A DNA stretch of 64,000 bases. It comes from Clostridiales bacterium (GTDB lineage Bacteria > Bacillota > Clostridia > Lachnospirales > Lachnospiraceae). The position numbers and the translations under genes were made by a program. Below the pieces are notes generated by a model. It was given only the letters and a program-made list of their open reading frames with translations, did not search any database and was not told the origin of the DNA. The stretch spans positions 55,693 to 119,692 of the forward strand of contig JAJQAC010000019.1 of NCBI GenBank assembly GCA_021204025.1, in the 5' to 3' direction. Below are positions 1-7,275 of this stretch, piece after piece. Numbering within the stretch: position 1 is the stretch's first letter; each line of letters begins with the position of its first letter.

Positions 1-1
1 T

Positions 2-1630
2 CTTGATCCGATCATGCGGGAGCGAAAGATCCCTCTTTTTGCGTTGGAGTCGCAGGATCCGGTGCGTGATTTTGATTTTCTGGGTATCACCATCCAGTAC
101 GAAATGTGTTATACAAACATTCTGCAGATCCTGGATCTGAGCGGGATCCCGCTTCATGCAGATGAACGGACCGATGAGGATCCGATTGTGATTGGCGGCG
201 GCCCCTGTACGTACAATCCGGAACCGATCGCTCCTTTTTTTGATCTTTTTTATATTGGCGAAGGAGAGACCAGATATGATGCGCTTTTTGACCGCTATCA
301 GGCGTTAAAAAGATGTGGCGCCTCCCGTATGGATATTGTGCGGGAGTTAGGAAAACTTCCTGGGATCTATGCGCCCGGATTTTACGACGTCAGATATAAA
401 GAAGATGGAACGATCGCGTCTTTTACTCCCATCGATGATGGGATGCCGACGGTGATTCGCAAGGAAATGGTTCTTAATATGGACGCAGTCCCTTATATCG
501 AGAAGCCGGTCGTACCTTATGTGCGGATTACACAGGACCGCGTAGTGCTGGAGATCATGCGAGGCTGTATCCGTGGCTGCCGTTTCTGTCAGGCGGGCAT
601 GATCTACCGGCCGCTCCGGGAGCGCAGCGCTGAAGTGCTGAAGCGCTATGCTTATGAAATTTTAAATAATACCGGCCATGATGAGATTACGCTGAGTTCC
701 TTAAGTTCCAGTGACTATTCCCAGTTAGATGAGATTGTCACGTTTCTGATTGATGAATTTAAGGAAAAGGGGGTCAATGTCTCCCTGCCGTCTCTGCGCA
801 TCGACGCGTTCTCCCTGGACGTCATGAGCAAGATTCAGGATGTGAGGAAGAGCAGTCTGACATTTGCGCCGGAGGCCGGGAGCCAGCGCCTGCGTGACGT
901 TATCAATAAGGGACTTACGGAGGAGGATATCCTCCATGGGGCGGCGGAAGCATTCCACGGCGGATGGAATCGCGTCAAACTTTACTTTATGCTGGGTCTT
1001 CCGACGGAGACGAAGGAAGATATGGAGGGGATCGCGCTCTTATCGGAAAAAGTAGCTGAGACCTATTACGATGAGGTTCCGAAGGAAAAACGAAACGGTA
1101 AGGTGCAGGTGGTTGCAAGTTCGTCCTTCTTTGTGCCGAAACCCTTTACACCCTTTCAGTGGGCCAGAATGTGTACCCGGGATGAGTTCCTGGAGCGCGC
1201 TTATCTGGTCAAGGATAAGTTTAAAGAGATGTTAAACCGCAAGAGCCTGAAATACAATTACCATGAGGCGGATGTGACAATCCTTGAAGGCGTACTTGCC
1301 AGAGGAGACCGGCGTGTCGCCAAAGTCGTGGAACTGGCGTATCAGAACGGCGCGCTTTACGACGCGTGGACGGAAACCTTTCACAATGAATATTGGATGC
1401 AGGCATTTGAAGAAGCAGGTGTGGATCCGGACTTTTATACGGCGAGAGAACGCTCTGTCGACGAGATCCTTCCCTGGGACTTTATAGATTGCGGCGTGAC
1501 AAAGGCATTTTTAAAGCGCGAATGGGAGAATGCACAAAACGGCATTGTCACAGAAAACTGCCGGCAGAAATGCTCCGGCTGCGGCGCTTTGCGATATGGA
1601 GGAGGGGTCTGTTTTGAAAATAAGAATTAA
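2..1630 (+). CDS. B12-binding-type radical SAM protein (TIGR03960-like), 5' end outside window
   Basis: The reading frame is already open at the left edge, so the N-terminus, including most of the B12-binding-like domain expected in this family, is missing. A radical SAM cluster motif CIRGCRFC (CX3CX2C) lies at about bases 566-589 and would bind the [4Fe-4S] cluster that cleaves S-adenosylmethionine. It is followed by a TIM-barrel-like segment. The C-terminus has a second Cys-rich patch (CRQKCSGCG). The next gene overlaps the end by 17 bases and encodes the TIGR03936-type partner; the two are a conserved pair in Clostridia, usually beside RNase G. The substrate is not known; an RNA or tRNA modification role is only inferred from the neighbours. 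Confidence 0.85.
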   Translation, partial: LDPIMRERKIPLFALESQDPVRDFDFLGITIQYEMCYTNILQILDLSGIPLHADERTDEDPIVIGGGPCTYNPEPIAPFFDLFYIGEGETRYDALFDRYQALKRCGASRMDIVRELGKLPGIYAPGFYDVRYKEDGTIASFTPIDDGMPTVIRKEMVLNMDAVPYIEKPVVPYVRITQDRVVLEIMRGCIRGCRFCQAGMIYRPLRERSAEVLKRYAYEILNNTGHDEITLSSLSSSDYSQLDEIVTFLIDEFKEKGVNVSLPSLRIDAFSLDVMSKIQDVRKSSLTFAPEAGSQRLRDVINKGLTEEDILHGAAEAFHGGWNRVKLYFMLGLPTETKEDMEGIALLSEKVAETYYDEVPKEKRNGKVQVVASSSFFVPKPFTPFQWARMCTRDEFLERAYLVKDKFKEMLNRKSLKYNYHEADVTILEGVLARGDRRVAKVVELAYQNGALYDAWTETFHNEYWMQAFEEAGVDPDFYTARERSVDEILPWDFIDCGVTKAFLKREWENAQNGIVTENCRQKCSGCGALRYGGGVCFENKN

Positions 1631-2330
1631 ATTTACCAAACAGGGCTCCATGAAATTCATCGGTCACCTGGATATGATGCGTTACTTTCAGCGGGTGCTG
1701 CGGCGGGCGGAGGTGAATATCCGTTACAGTGAAGGGTTCAGCCCGCATCCGATCATGTCCTTTGCCGCACCGCTTGGTGTCGGACTGACGAGCAGCGGCG
1801 AATATATGGATATCGAAATCTTAAGTACCGAACCGTCCGCAGAGATGGTCCGCCGCATCAATGACGCCCTGGTGGATGAAATGCGTGTGGTCAGTTACCG
1901 CCTGCTCCCGGACGACGCGGTAAACGCGATGTCAGTTGTGGCCGCTGCCGATTATACATTGACTTTTCGTGAAGAAAAAATGCCGCAGCACTGGACAGAA
2001 CTTGTGCAGAAAATCCCGGAATTTTTAAGTCAGGACGCCGTTACAGTCATGAAAAAGTCAAAAAAGGGAGAGAAGGAAGTCGATATCCTGCCGATGATTT
2101 ACGAGTTTTCAGTTCTCGACGAGGGACGCCTGTGGATTAAAGCCGCGACAGGAAGCGCGGCCAACCTGAAACCGGAACAGGCAGTGAGGGCGTTTATGGA
2201 CTATGCCGGTTATACGCTCCCTGACTTTGCGCTGCTTGTCAACCGTGAGGAAGTATATGCCGATGTATCTGTCGAGCCGGGGGCGCATCGCTTCTGTCCA
2301 TTGGATGAATTTGGGGAAGAGATATCATGA
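1614..2330 (+). CDS. TIGR03936 family radical SAM-associated protein
   Basis: Encodes about 238 aa starting KIRIKFTKQGSMKFIGHLD, the conserved N-terminus of the DUF2344/TIGR03936 family that accompanies the B12-type radical SAM protein. I chose the TTG at 1614 because a strong GGAGGAGGGG ribosome site lies about 7 bases upstream; an ATG at 1596 lies inside that site. It overlaps the preceding gene by 17 bases and the following RNase G gene by 4 bases, so the three are probably translationally coupled. No catalytic motif is visible. The family is thought to act together with its radical SAM neighbour, but its biochemical role is not established. Confidence 0.82.
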   Translation: MKIRIKFTKQGSMKFIGHLDMMRYFQRVLRRAEVNIRYSEGFSPHPIMSFAAPLGVGLTSSGEYMDIEILSTEPSAEMVRRINDALVDEMRVVSYRLLPDDAVNAMSVVAAADYTLTFREEKMPQHWTELVQKIPEFLSQDAVTVMKKSKKGEKEVDILPMIYEFSVLDEGRLWIKAATGSAANLKPEQAVRAFMDYAGYTLPDFALLVNREEVYADVSVEPGAHRFCPLDEFGEEIS

Positions 2331-3538
2331 ACATACCCATTCAACCAGAAAACAAACTGATCATAACCCACTGGAAAAATCAGGTTCTCACAGCCCTGAT
2401 CTCGGAAAAAGCCGTTTTAGAGCTTTCTCTTGCCGATGACTCGTCAGTCCTCGGAAATATTTACATCGGGAAGGTAAAGAAAATTGTCAAAAACCTGAAC
2501 TCTGCGTTTGTTGATTACGGATTAAACCAGACCGGTTATTATAGTCTGACCGATAATCCGGAGACTGCGACAGCGGATGGACAGCGGAAAGCTCTGAGGG
2601 AAGGGGACGAAATCCTTGTACAGATTGCAAAAGAGGCGGTCAAAACCAAAGATCCGGTACTTTCTTCTAATCTGAACTTTACCGGTAAATACGCGGTACT
2701 GACGTCTGCGAACCGGATGATCGGATTCTCAACGCGGATTACCGACCGCGCATGGAAAGACAGCCTGCGTCCGAAGCTGGAGGAGATACTGGGAGACCAG
2801 GCAGGTATGATCGTGCGTACCAATGCCTATCAGCGCGAAGAAGAGCTTTTCCGGGAAATTACCTATTTGATGAATCAGTATCAGGCAGTTCTGAGGGCAG
2901 CGCCGTATCGTACGTGCTATAGTCTGCTTTATCACGCAGAACCGGGATATATCCGCAGCCTTAAGAGCGCCCCAAAGGACAGCCTTTCCCAGATCATCAC
3001 CGATGACGCGGAGATCTTCGACAAGGTGAGGGAGTATCTTACAGCATACCAGCCGGAAGATATCGGGAGACTCCGGTTGTATCAGGATCATCAGATTGAT
3101 CTGATTAAGGTTTATGCGCTGGAGGCAGCGATCCGTCAGGCTACACAGAAACGGGTATGGCTGAAATCAGGTGGTTACCTGGTGATTGAGCCGACGGAAG
3201 CCATGGTCGTTATCGACGTGAACACCGGAAAATATGCCGGCAACCAGAATCTGGCCGGTACGATCCGCAGAACCAACCGGGAAGCGGCTGAAGAAATCTG
3301 TCATCAGCTTCGCCTGCGCAATCTCTCCGGCATTATTATGATTGATTTCATCGATATGAAGGAAGAGGAAGACCGGCAGATGCTGATGCACGAGTTGAAA
3401 GCCCATGCTGCCAGGGACCAGATCAAGACGACAGTTGTAGATATGACGCCGCTGGGACTGGTTGAGATGACACGGAAAAAAGAGCGCCGGCCGCTGCATG
3501 AGCAGATTGCGCTGCTGGTTTCTGATTCATTAAAGTAA
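2327..3538 (+). CDS. rng: Ribonuclease E/G family endoribonuclease
   Basis: 403 aa. An N-terminal S1-like RNA-binding segment (about residues 35-115, including NSAFVDYG) precedes the catalytic DNase I-like region. The two metal-binding Asp motifs are present: VVIDVNTGKYAG (about residues 296-307) and IMIDFIDMK (about 338-346). The protein stops soon after MTRKKERRPL and has no CxxC zinc-link and no small C-terminal domain, so it is a short RNase G-like form. It acts in the cytoplasm on rRNA and mRNA 5' ends. It overlaps the upstream gene by 4 bases (ATGA). In many Clostridia rplU-ysxB-rpmA follow this gene; here a purine gene follows. Confidence 0.92.
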   Translation: MNIPIQPENKLIITHWKNQVLTALISEKAVLELSLADDSSVLGNIYIGKVKKIVKNLNSAFVDYGLNQTGYYSLTDNPETATADGQRKALREGDEILVQIAKEAVKTKDPVLSSNLNFTGKYAVLTSANRMIGFSTRITDRAWKDSLRPKLEEILGDQAGMIVRTNAYQREEELFREITYLMNQYQAVLRAAPYRTCYSLLYHAEPGYIRSLKSAPKDSLSQIITDDAEIFDKVREYLTAYQPEDIGRLRLYQDHQIDLIKVYALEAAIRQATQKRVWLKSGGYLVIEPTEAMVVIDVNTGKYAGNQNLAGTIRRTNREAAEEICHQLRLRNLSGIIMIDFIDMKEEEDRQMLMHELKAHAARDQIKTTVVDMTPLGLVEMTRKKERRPLHEQIALLVSDSLK

Positions 3539-3560
3539 ACGACAAAAATCATTTGTCTAT

Positions 3561-3569
3561 TGCTATAAT
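3561..3569 (+). promoter_or_regulatory. Extended -10 promoter candidate for the IMP cyclohydrolase gene
   Basis: The 50-base gap after rng contains TGCTATAAT, an extended -10 element, about 20 bases before the start codon. A convincing -35 hexamer is not visible. A GAGGAGGAT ribosome site follows at 3575-3583. The gene may be transcribed on its own as well as by read-through from rng. Confidence 0.4.
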
Positions 3570-3588
3570 TTTATGAGGAGGATGGAAC

Positions 3589-4308
3589 ATGACAAGAGTA
3601 TCTCTCGAGGAGGAATTAAAAAGCAACAGCTATCCGGGTCGCGGGATTGTGATCGGACGGACGCCGGACGGAACAAAAGCAGTAGCAGCGTATTTCATTA
3701 TGGGACGCAGTGAAAACAGCCGTAACCGCGTCTTTGTCACTGAAGGAGAGGGCATCCGCACACAGGCTTATGATCCGGCAAAGTTAAAGGATCCGAGTCT
3801 GATCATCTATGCGCCGGTGCGCGTGTTTGAGAATGATACCATTGTGACCAACGGCGATCAGACAGATACGATCTATGAGGGGCTTCGCTGGCATATGACG
3901 TTTGAGCAGTCCCTGCGCAGCCGGGAGTTTGAGCCGGACGCGCCGAACTACACGCCGCGGATTTCCGGAATTATGCACATCGCCAACGGAACTTATATGT
4001 ATCAGCTGTCGATCTTAAAGAGCAGCCATGGAGATCCGTCCTCCTGCAGCCGGTATACATTTTCCTTTGAAAGTCCTCTGGCCGGCGAGGGACATTTCAT
4101 CCATACCTATATGCATGACGGCGATCCGCTGCCAAGTTTTGAGGGGGAGCCAAAACTGGTAGATATTCTGGATGACATCGATACCTTTACGGATCTTGTC
4201 TGGGAAAATCTGAACGCTGACAATAAGGTATCGCTGTTTGTGCGCTATATTGATATCGCCTCAGGAACCTATGAGACCCGGATTGTGAATAAAAACGGGG
4301 CGGAATGA
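3589..4308 (+). CDS. purO: IMP cyclohydrolase, PurO type
   Basis: 239 aa, cytoplasmic. The N-terminus carries the features of the PurO-like IMP cyclohydrolase family (SNSYPGRGIVIG near residues 12-23, and the later FMGRSENSRNR-like segment, here IMGRSENSRNR, near 39-49). The enzyme closes the ring of FAICAR to give IMP, the last step of de novo purine synthesis. Most bacteria use the C-terminal half of bifunctional PurH for this; here it is a separate protein of the type first known from archaea. The next gene supplies the transformylase half. ATG with a strong GAGGAGG site just upstream. Confidence 0.88.
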   Translation: MTRVSLEEELKSNSYPGRGIVIGRTPDGTKAVAAYFIMGRSENSRNRVFVTEGEGIRTQAYDPAKLKDPSLIIYAPVRVFENDTIVTNGDQTDTIYEGLRWHMTFEQSLRSREFEPDAPNYTPRISGIMHIANGTYMYQLSILKSSHGDPSSCSRYTFSFESPLAGEGHFIHTYMHDGDPLPSFEGEPKLVDILDDIDTFTDLVWENLNADNKVSLFVRYIDIASGTYETRIVNKNGAE

Positions 4309-4544
4309 TTAAGACCGGTCATTGCTAAAAGGTCCTGTGTGTCAGTGAAACAGGTTAGGGATCGACCGAAACGCTGTGTAGATGCTATTGGCACACTAAC
4401 CTGCATAACGAGTATGAGTCCAAAAACGGCTTCCTGTGCTTGGTTTAACGGTCGAATTTCCCTGTTTAATGGTCGATTTTCTCCATAATGATAAAAAGAA
4501 TCCTGTAAATAGTGAGATATTATTGGTTTACGTCATAGAAAGGA
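4309..4544 (+). promoter_or_regulatory. Non-coding gap with inverted repeat and tandem GGTCGA repeats upstream of the AICAR transformylase
   Basis: No gene is seen here. CAGGTTAG at 4351-4358 and CTAACCTG at 4396-4403 form a perfect 8-base inverted repeat around a 37-base loop. Further on, a 21-base unit is repeated in tandem (4443-4463 and 4464-4484; both contain GTTTAA.GGTCGA). A third TCGACC core in reverse orientation lies at 4362-4367. The arrangement suggests operator sites for a purine-responsive regulator or a decayed copy of the hairpin repeat seen at 21.4 and 47.7 kb. I could not match it to a known PurR box. Confidence 0.35.
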
Positions 4545-4556
4545 ATGGCAACAATC

Positions 4557-5735
4557 ATGAATGAAATGCAGTTAAAGTACGGATGTAACCCCAATCAGAA
4601 ACCGTCCCGCATCTTTATGGCGGATGGCAAAGACCTGCCGATTCAGGCCCTTTGCGGCCGTCCCGGTTATATCAATCTGCTTGACGCGCTCAACGGCTGG
4701 CAGTTGGTGCGGGAGTTAAAAAAGGCAACCGGTCTTCCGGCGGCGACATCCTTTAAGCATGTCTCTCCGGCCGGAGCCGCGGTGGGTCTGCCGCTGTCAG
4801 AGACGCTGGCAAAGATTTACTGGGTGGACGATATGGGTGAGTTGAGCCCACTTGCGAGCGCTTACGCGAGGGCAAGAGGAGCGGACCGCATGTCCTCCTT
4901 TGGAGATTTCATCTCCCTGTCGGATCCGTGTGACGTCGCGACGGCGAAGCTGATCAAGCGGGAGGTATCGGACGGTGTGATTGCTCCAGGTTATGATCCG
5001 GAGGCACTGGAGATCCTCAAATCCAAGAAAAACGGCAATTACTGTGTGATCCAGATCGATGAGAATTACGAGCCGGAACCGATTGAGCGCAAGCAGGTCT
5101 TTGGCGTGACCTTCGAGCAGGGAAGAAACAATCTGGATATCAACCGGGAACTTCTGTCCAATATCGTGACGGATAGCAAAGAACTGCCGGAACAGGCGCA
5201 GATCGATCTGATGATCTCCCTGATTGTCCTGAAATATACGCAGTCCAACTCAGTCTGCTACGTCAAGGATGGCCAGGCGATCGGGATCGGCGCCGGTCAG
5301 CAGTCGCGCGTACACTGCACACGGCTTGCCGGTCAGAAAGCGGACAACTGGTTCCTGCGTCAGTCTCCGCAAGTACTCGGTCTGCAGTTTAAGGAAGGCA
5401 TTAAACGTGCCGACCGTGACAATGCGATTGACGTCTATATGGGCGAGGAATATATGGATGTGCTGGCGGAAGGCGAGTGGCAGAAAACCTTTGCCGTGAA
5501 GCCTCCGGTATTCACCAGAGAAGCAAAACGCGCGTGGCTCGATCAGATGACCGATGTGGCACTTGGCTCCGACGCATTTTTCCCGTTTGGCGATAATATT
5601 GAGCGCGCACATAAGAGTGGCGTGAAATATATCGCGGAGCCGGGCGGTTCGGTGAGAGACGACAATGTGATTGCAGTATGCAACAAATACGGGATGACGA
5701 TGGCCTTTACTGGGATCCGGCTGTTCCATCATTAA
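4557..5735 (+). CDS. Phosphoribosylaminoimidazolecarboxamide (AICAR) formyltransferase, stand-alone
   Basis: About 392 aa. It begins NEMQLKYGCNPNQKP and contains TSFKHVSPAGAAVG, the Lys-His motif of the AICAR transformylase domain of PurH, but lacks the N-terminal MGS-type cyclohydrolase domain. It transfers the formyl group of 10-formyl-THF to AICAR to make FAICAR. With the upstream PurO it replaces bifunctional PurH. I prefer the ATG at 4557 because the AGAAAGGA ribosome site is 12 bases away; an ATG at 4545 directly abuts that site. The end ...AFTGIRLFHH is complete. It is followed by a strong terminator-like hairpin. Confidence 0.92.
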   Translation: MNEMQLKYGCNPNQKPSRIFMADGKDLPIQALCGRPGYINLLDALNGWQLVRELKKATGLPAATSFKHVSPAGAAVGLPLSETLAKIYWVDDMGELSPLASAYARARGADRMSSFGDFISLSDPCDVATAKLIKREVSDGVIAPGYDPEALEILKSKKNGNYCVIQIDENYEPEPIERKQVFGVTFEQGRNNLDINRELLSNIVTDSKELPEQAQIDLMISLIVLKYTQSNSVCYVKDGQAIGIGAGQQSRVHCTRLAGQKADNWFLRQSPQVLGLQFKEGIKRADRDNAIDVYMGEEYMDVLAEGEWQKTFAVKPPVFTREAKRAWLDQMTDVALGSDAFFPFGDNIERAHKSGVKYIAEPGGSVRDDNVIAVCNKYGMTMAFTGIRLFHH

Positions 5736-5782
5736 TTGCGTGATCTAACAGAAGTCAAATAAAAGTAAGAGAAGAAACATGG

Positions 5783-5833
5783 AAAACCATCTGCGCATAG
5801 ATTATAAATAAGTAAGTGCGCAGGTGGTTTTTT
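5783..5833 (+). terminator. Intrinsic terminator / start-region hairpin between AICAR transformylase and sigK
   Basis: AAAACCATCTGCGCA (5783-5797) pairs with TGCGCAGGTGGTTTT (5817-5831) over 15 bases with one G-U pair and a 19-base loop. A run of T residues follows. It fits a terminator of the upstream purine gene. It also contains a GTG (5824) that could be read as the sigK start, and the GGTGG that could serve as ribosome site for a TTG at 5836. Confidence 0.75.
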
Positions 5834-5835
5834 CT

Positions 5836-6507
5836 TTGAAGACATTCCCAAAACCATTGTCAGCCGGGGAGGAAAGAGCCTGCCTGGAACGCCTGGAGGC
5901 CGGGGAACCGGAGGCCAGAACACTTTTGATTGAGCGAAATATGCGTCTTGTCGCTCATGTGGCAAAAAAATACCAGAATTCTGATTATGATATGGAGGAA
6001 TTCATCTCAGTTGGGAGCATCGGGCTGATTAAAGCGGTGAATACCTATCACAGGGATCGAGGAAGCAGGTTTGCAACTTATGCGGCGAAATGTATCGAAA
6101 ACGAGATTCTGATGCTCCTTCGCAGCAATAAAAAATATTCGAGAGAAGTTTCGCTCTATGAGCCTGTCGGAGTAGATAAAGATGGGGAAGCCGTAAGTCT
6201 GGTCGATCTGATGGAAGCGGAAAACAGAGAAATGCTGGACGATATAATCCGCGATCAGGATATCCGGGAACTCTACGAGGCTTATGAGATCGGTCTTAAG
6301 AATCAGGAAAAGGCCGTGATCCGTATGAGATACGGTCTTTTTGGTGAGAAAGCGCGAACACAGCGGGAAATCGCGGCTGCACTCGGCATATCGCGTTCCT
6401 ATGTGAGCCGGATTGAAAAAAGGGCGTTAAAGAAACTGAGAGAACAGTTCGGGGAAAAGGAGTCCCCGCCTTATCAGCAAAAAGAAAGAGAGGTAAGGAA
6501 AACGTAA
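5836..6507 (+). CDS. sigK: RNA polymerase sporulation sigma factor SigK
   Basis: About 223 aa. It has the N-terminal KTFPKPLSAGEE typical of sigma-K, region 2 (ERNMRLVAHVAKKY then DMEEFISVGSIGLIKAV, about residues 34-70) and a C-terminal region 4 helix-turn-helix (TQREIAAALGISRSYVSRIE, about 175-194). Sigma-K directs late mother-cell gene expression. The start is uncertain: a GTG at 5824 lies inside the hairpin stem, while the TTG at 5836 lies 9 bases after GGTGG. The gene is intact, not split by a skin element. No pro-sequence of the Bacillus kind is visible, in line with clostridial SigK. Confidence 0.85.
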   Translation: MKTFPKPLSAGEERACLERLEAGEPEARTLLIERNMRLVAHVAKKYQNSDYDMEEFISVGSIGLIKAVNTYHRDRGSRFATYAAKCIENEILMLLRSNKKYSREVSLYEPVGVDKDGEAVSLVDLMEAENREMLDDIIRDQDIRELYEAYEIGLKNQEKAVIRMRYGLFGEKARTQREIAAALGISRSYVSRIEKRALKKLREQFGEKESPPYQQKEREVRKT

Positions 6508-6530
6508 CTCTGGAGATCATGTAAGATCCG

Positions 6531-7073
6531 TCAGTCCCCGCCTAACAGAGACTTCATCACAAAGGCATAGATTTTCTGGCTGTTTTTCTTCCATTGGGTA
6601 CACATCGACTCTGCCTGTTCTCTGTCAGGGACAGAGAGATTCAGATCAAACAGGATCCCTTTTCCTTCGCGCACTTCACAGTGTACAATATAATCCTGAT
6701 TTGTGGATTTATAGTAATCAGCCTGGATGCCCATCTGACTGCGAAGGTGAAAGCGGTTGTCTTTGAGATACTGATCCATATCCTGGATAATAGCGGGAGA
6801 GATATTTTTCTGGAAAAAAGTCAAAGTATCTTCTCCCTCGGGAGTAATTTCATAGTTCGTGCTGTTGTGTGTGGAACGGGAACGGATCAGGCCCGCTTCC
6901 TGCAGCTCATTTAATGCCTGCTGAAGTGTAAAATAATTGGTATATTCGTGCTGAAGGAAAAAGTCAGTTAACTGGGCATTGCTCAAAGGAAAGTTGACTT
7001 TTTTCAGCATATAAAGATTCATCAGTTTATACAGGGTCATCGGATCGGACAGCATATCAAAATTCTCTTCCAT
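6531..7073 (-). CDS. DUF4364 family protein, winged-helix regulator-like
   Basis: 180 aa on the minus strand. The N-terminal 80 residues look like a winged helix: PLSNAQLTDFFLQHEYTNYF, then a helix with LQQALNELQEAGLI, then a wing with NYEITPEGEDTL. The rest is a mixed alpha/beta domain. This matches the DUF4364 family, widespread in Clostridia and of unknown function. A role as transcriptional regulator is inferred from the fold only. It is convergent with sigK and divergent from the 1192-aa gene, so their promoters share the 200-base gap to the right. Confidence 0.75.
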   Translation of the reverse strand: MEENFDMLSDPMTLYKLMNLYMLKKVNFPLSNAQLTDFFLQHEYTNYFTLQQALNELQEAGLIRSRSTHNSTNYEITPEGEDTLTFFQKNISPAIIQDMDQYLKDNRFHLRSQMGIQADYYKSTNQDYIVHCEVREGKGILFDLNLSVPDREQAESMCTQWKKNSQKIYAFVMKSLLGGD

Positions 7074-7151
7074 TCACTTTTTTTATAATCATACCAATTT
7101 AAACCTTTTAAATCAAGTGAAATTATGCTAAGATATAAACGATTATCTGCC

Positions 7152-7207
7152 TGCGACGATCCATGCTGGCGGGCATCGGTAAGAAAAGTAACTTCTGGAT
7201 TGTCGCA
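7152..7207 (+). other. Conserved-looking RNA hairpin in the 5' leader of the 1192-aa gene
   Basis: TGCGACGATCCA (7152-7163) pairs with TGGATTGTCGCA (7196-7207), 12 pairs with one G-U, closing a 32-base interior. It lies 68 bases before the start of the next + strand gene. It has no T-run, so it is not a terminator. It could be a leader structure. I do not recognise it as a known riboswitch. Confidence 0.35.
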
Positions 7208-7275
7208 CACAGTCAAATGTCCATGCGGGCGCGTACGATTGGCCAAACGCTTCGCTGGAATGAAAAGGTGACACT

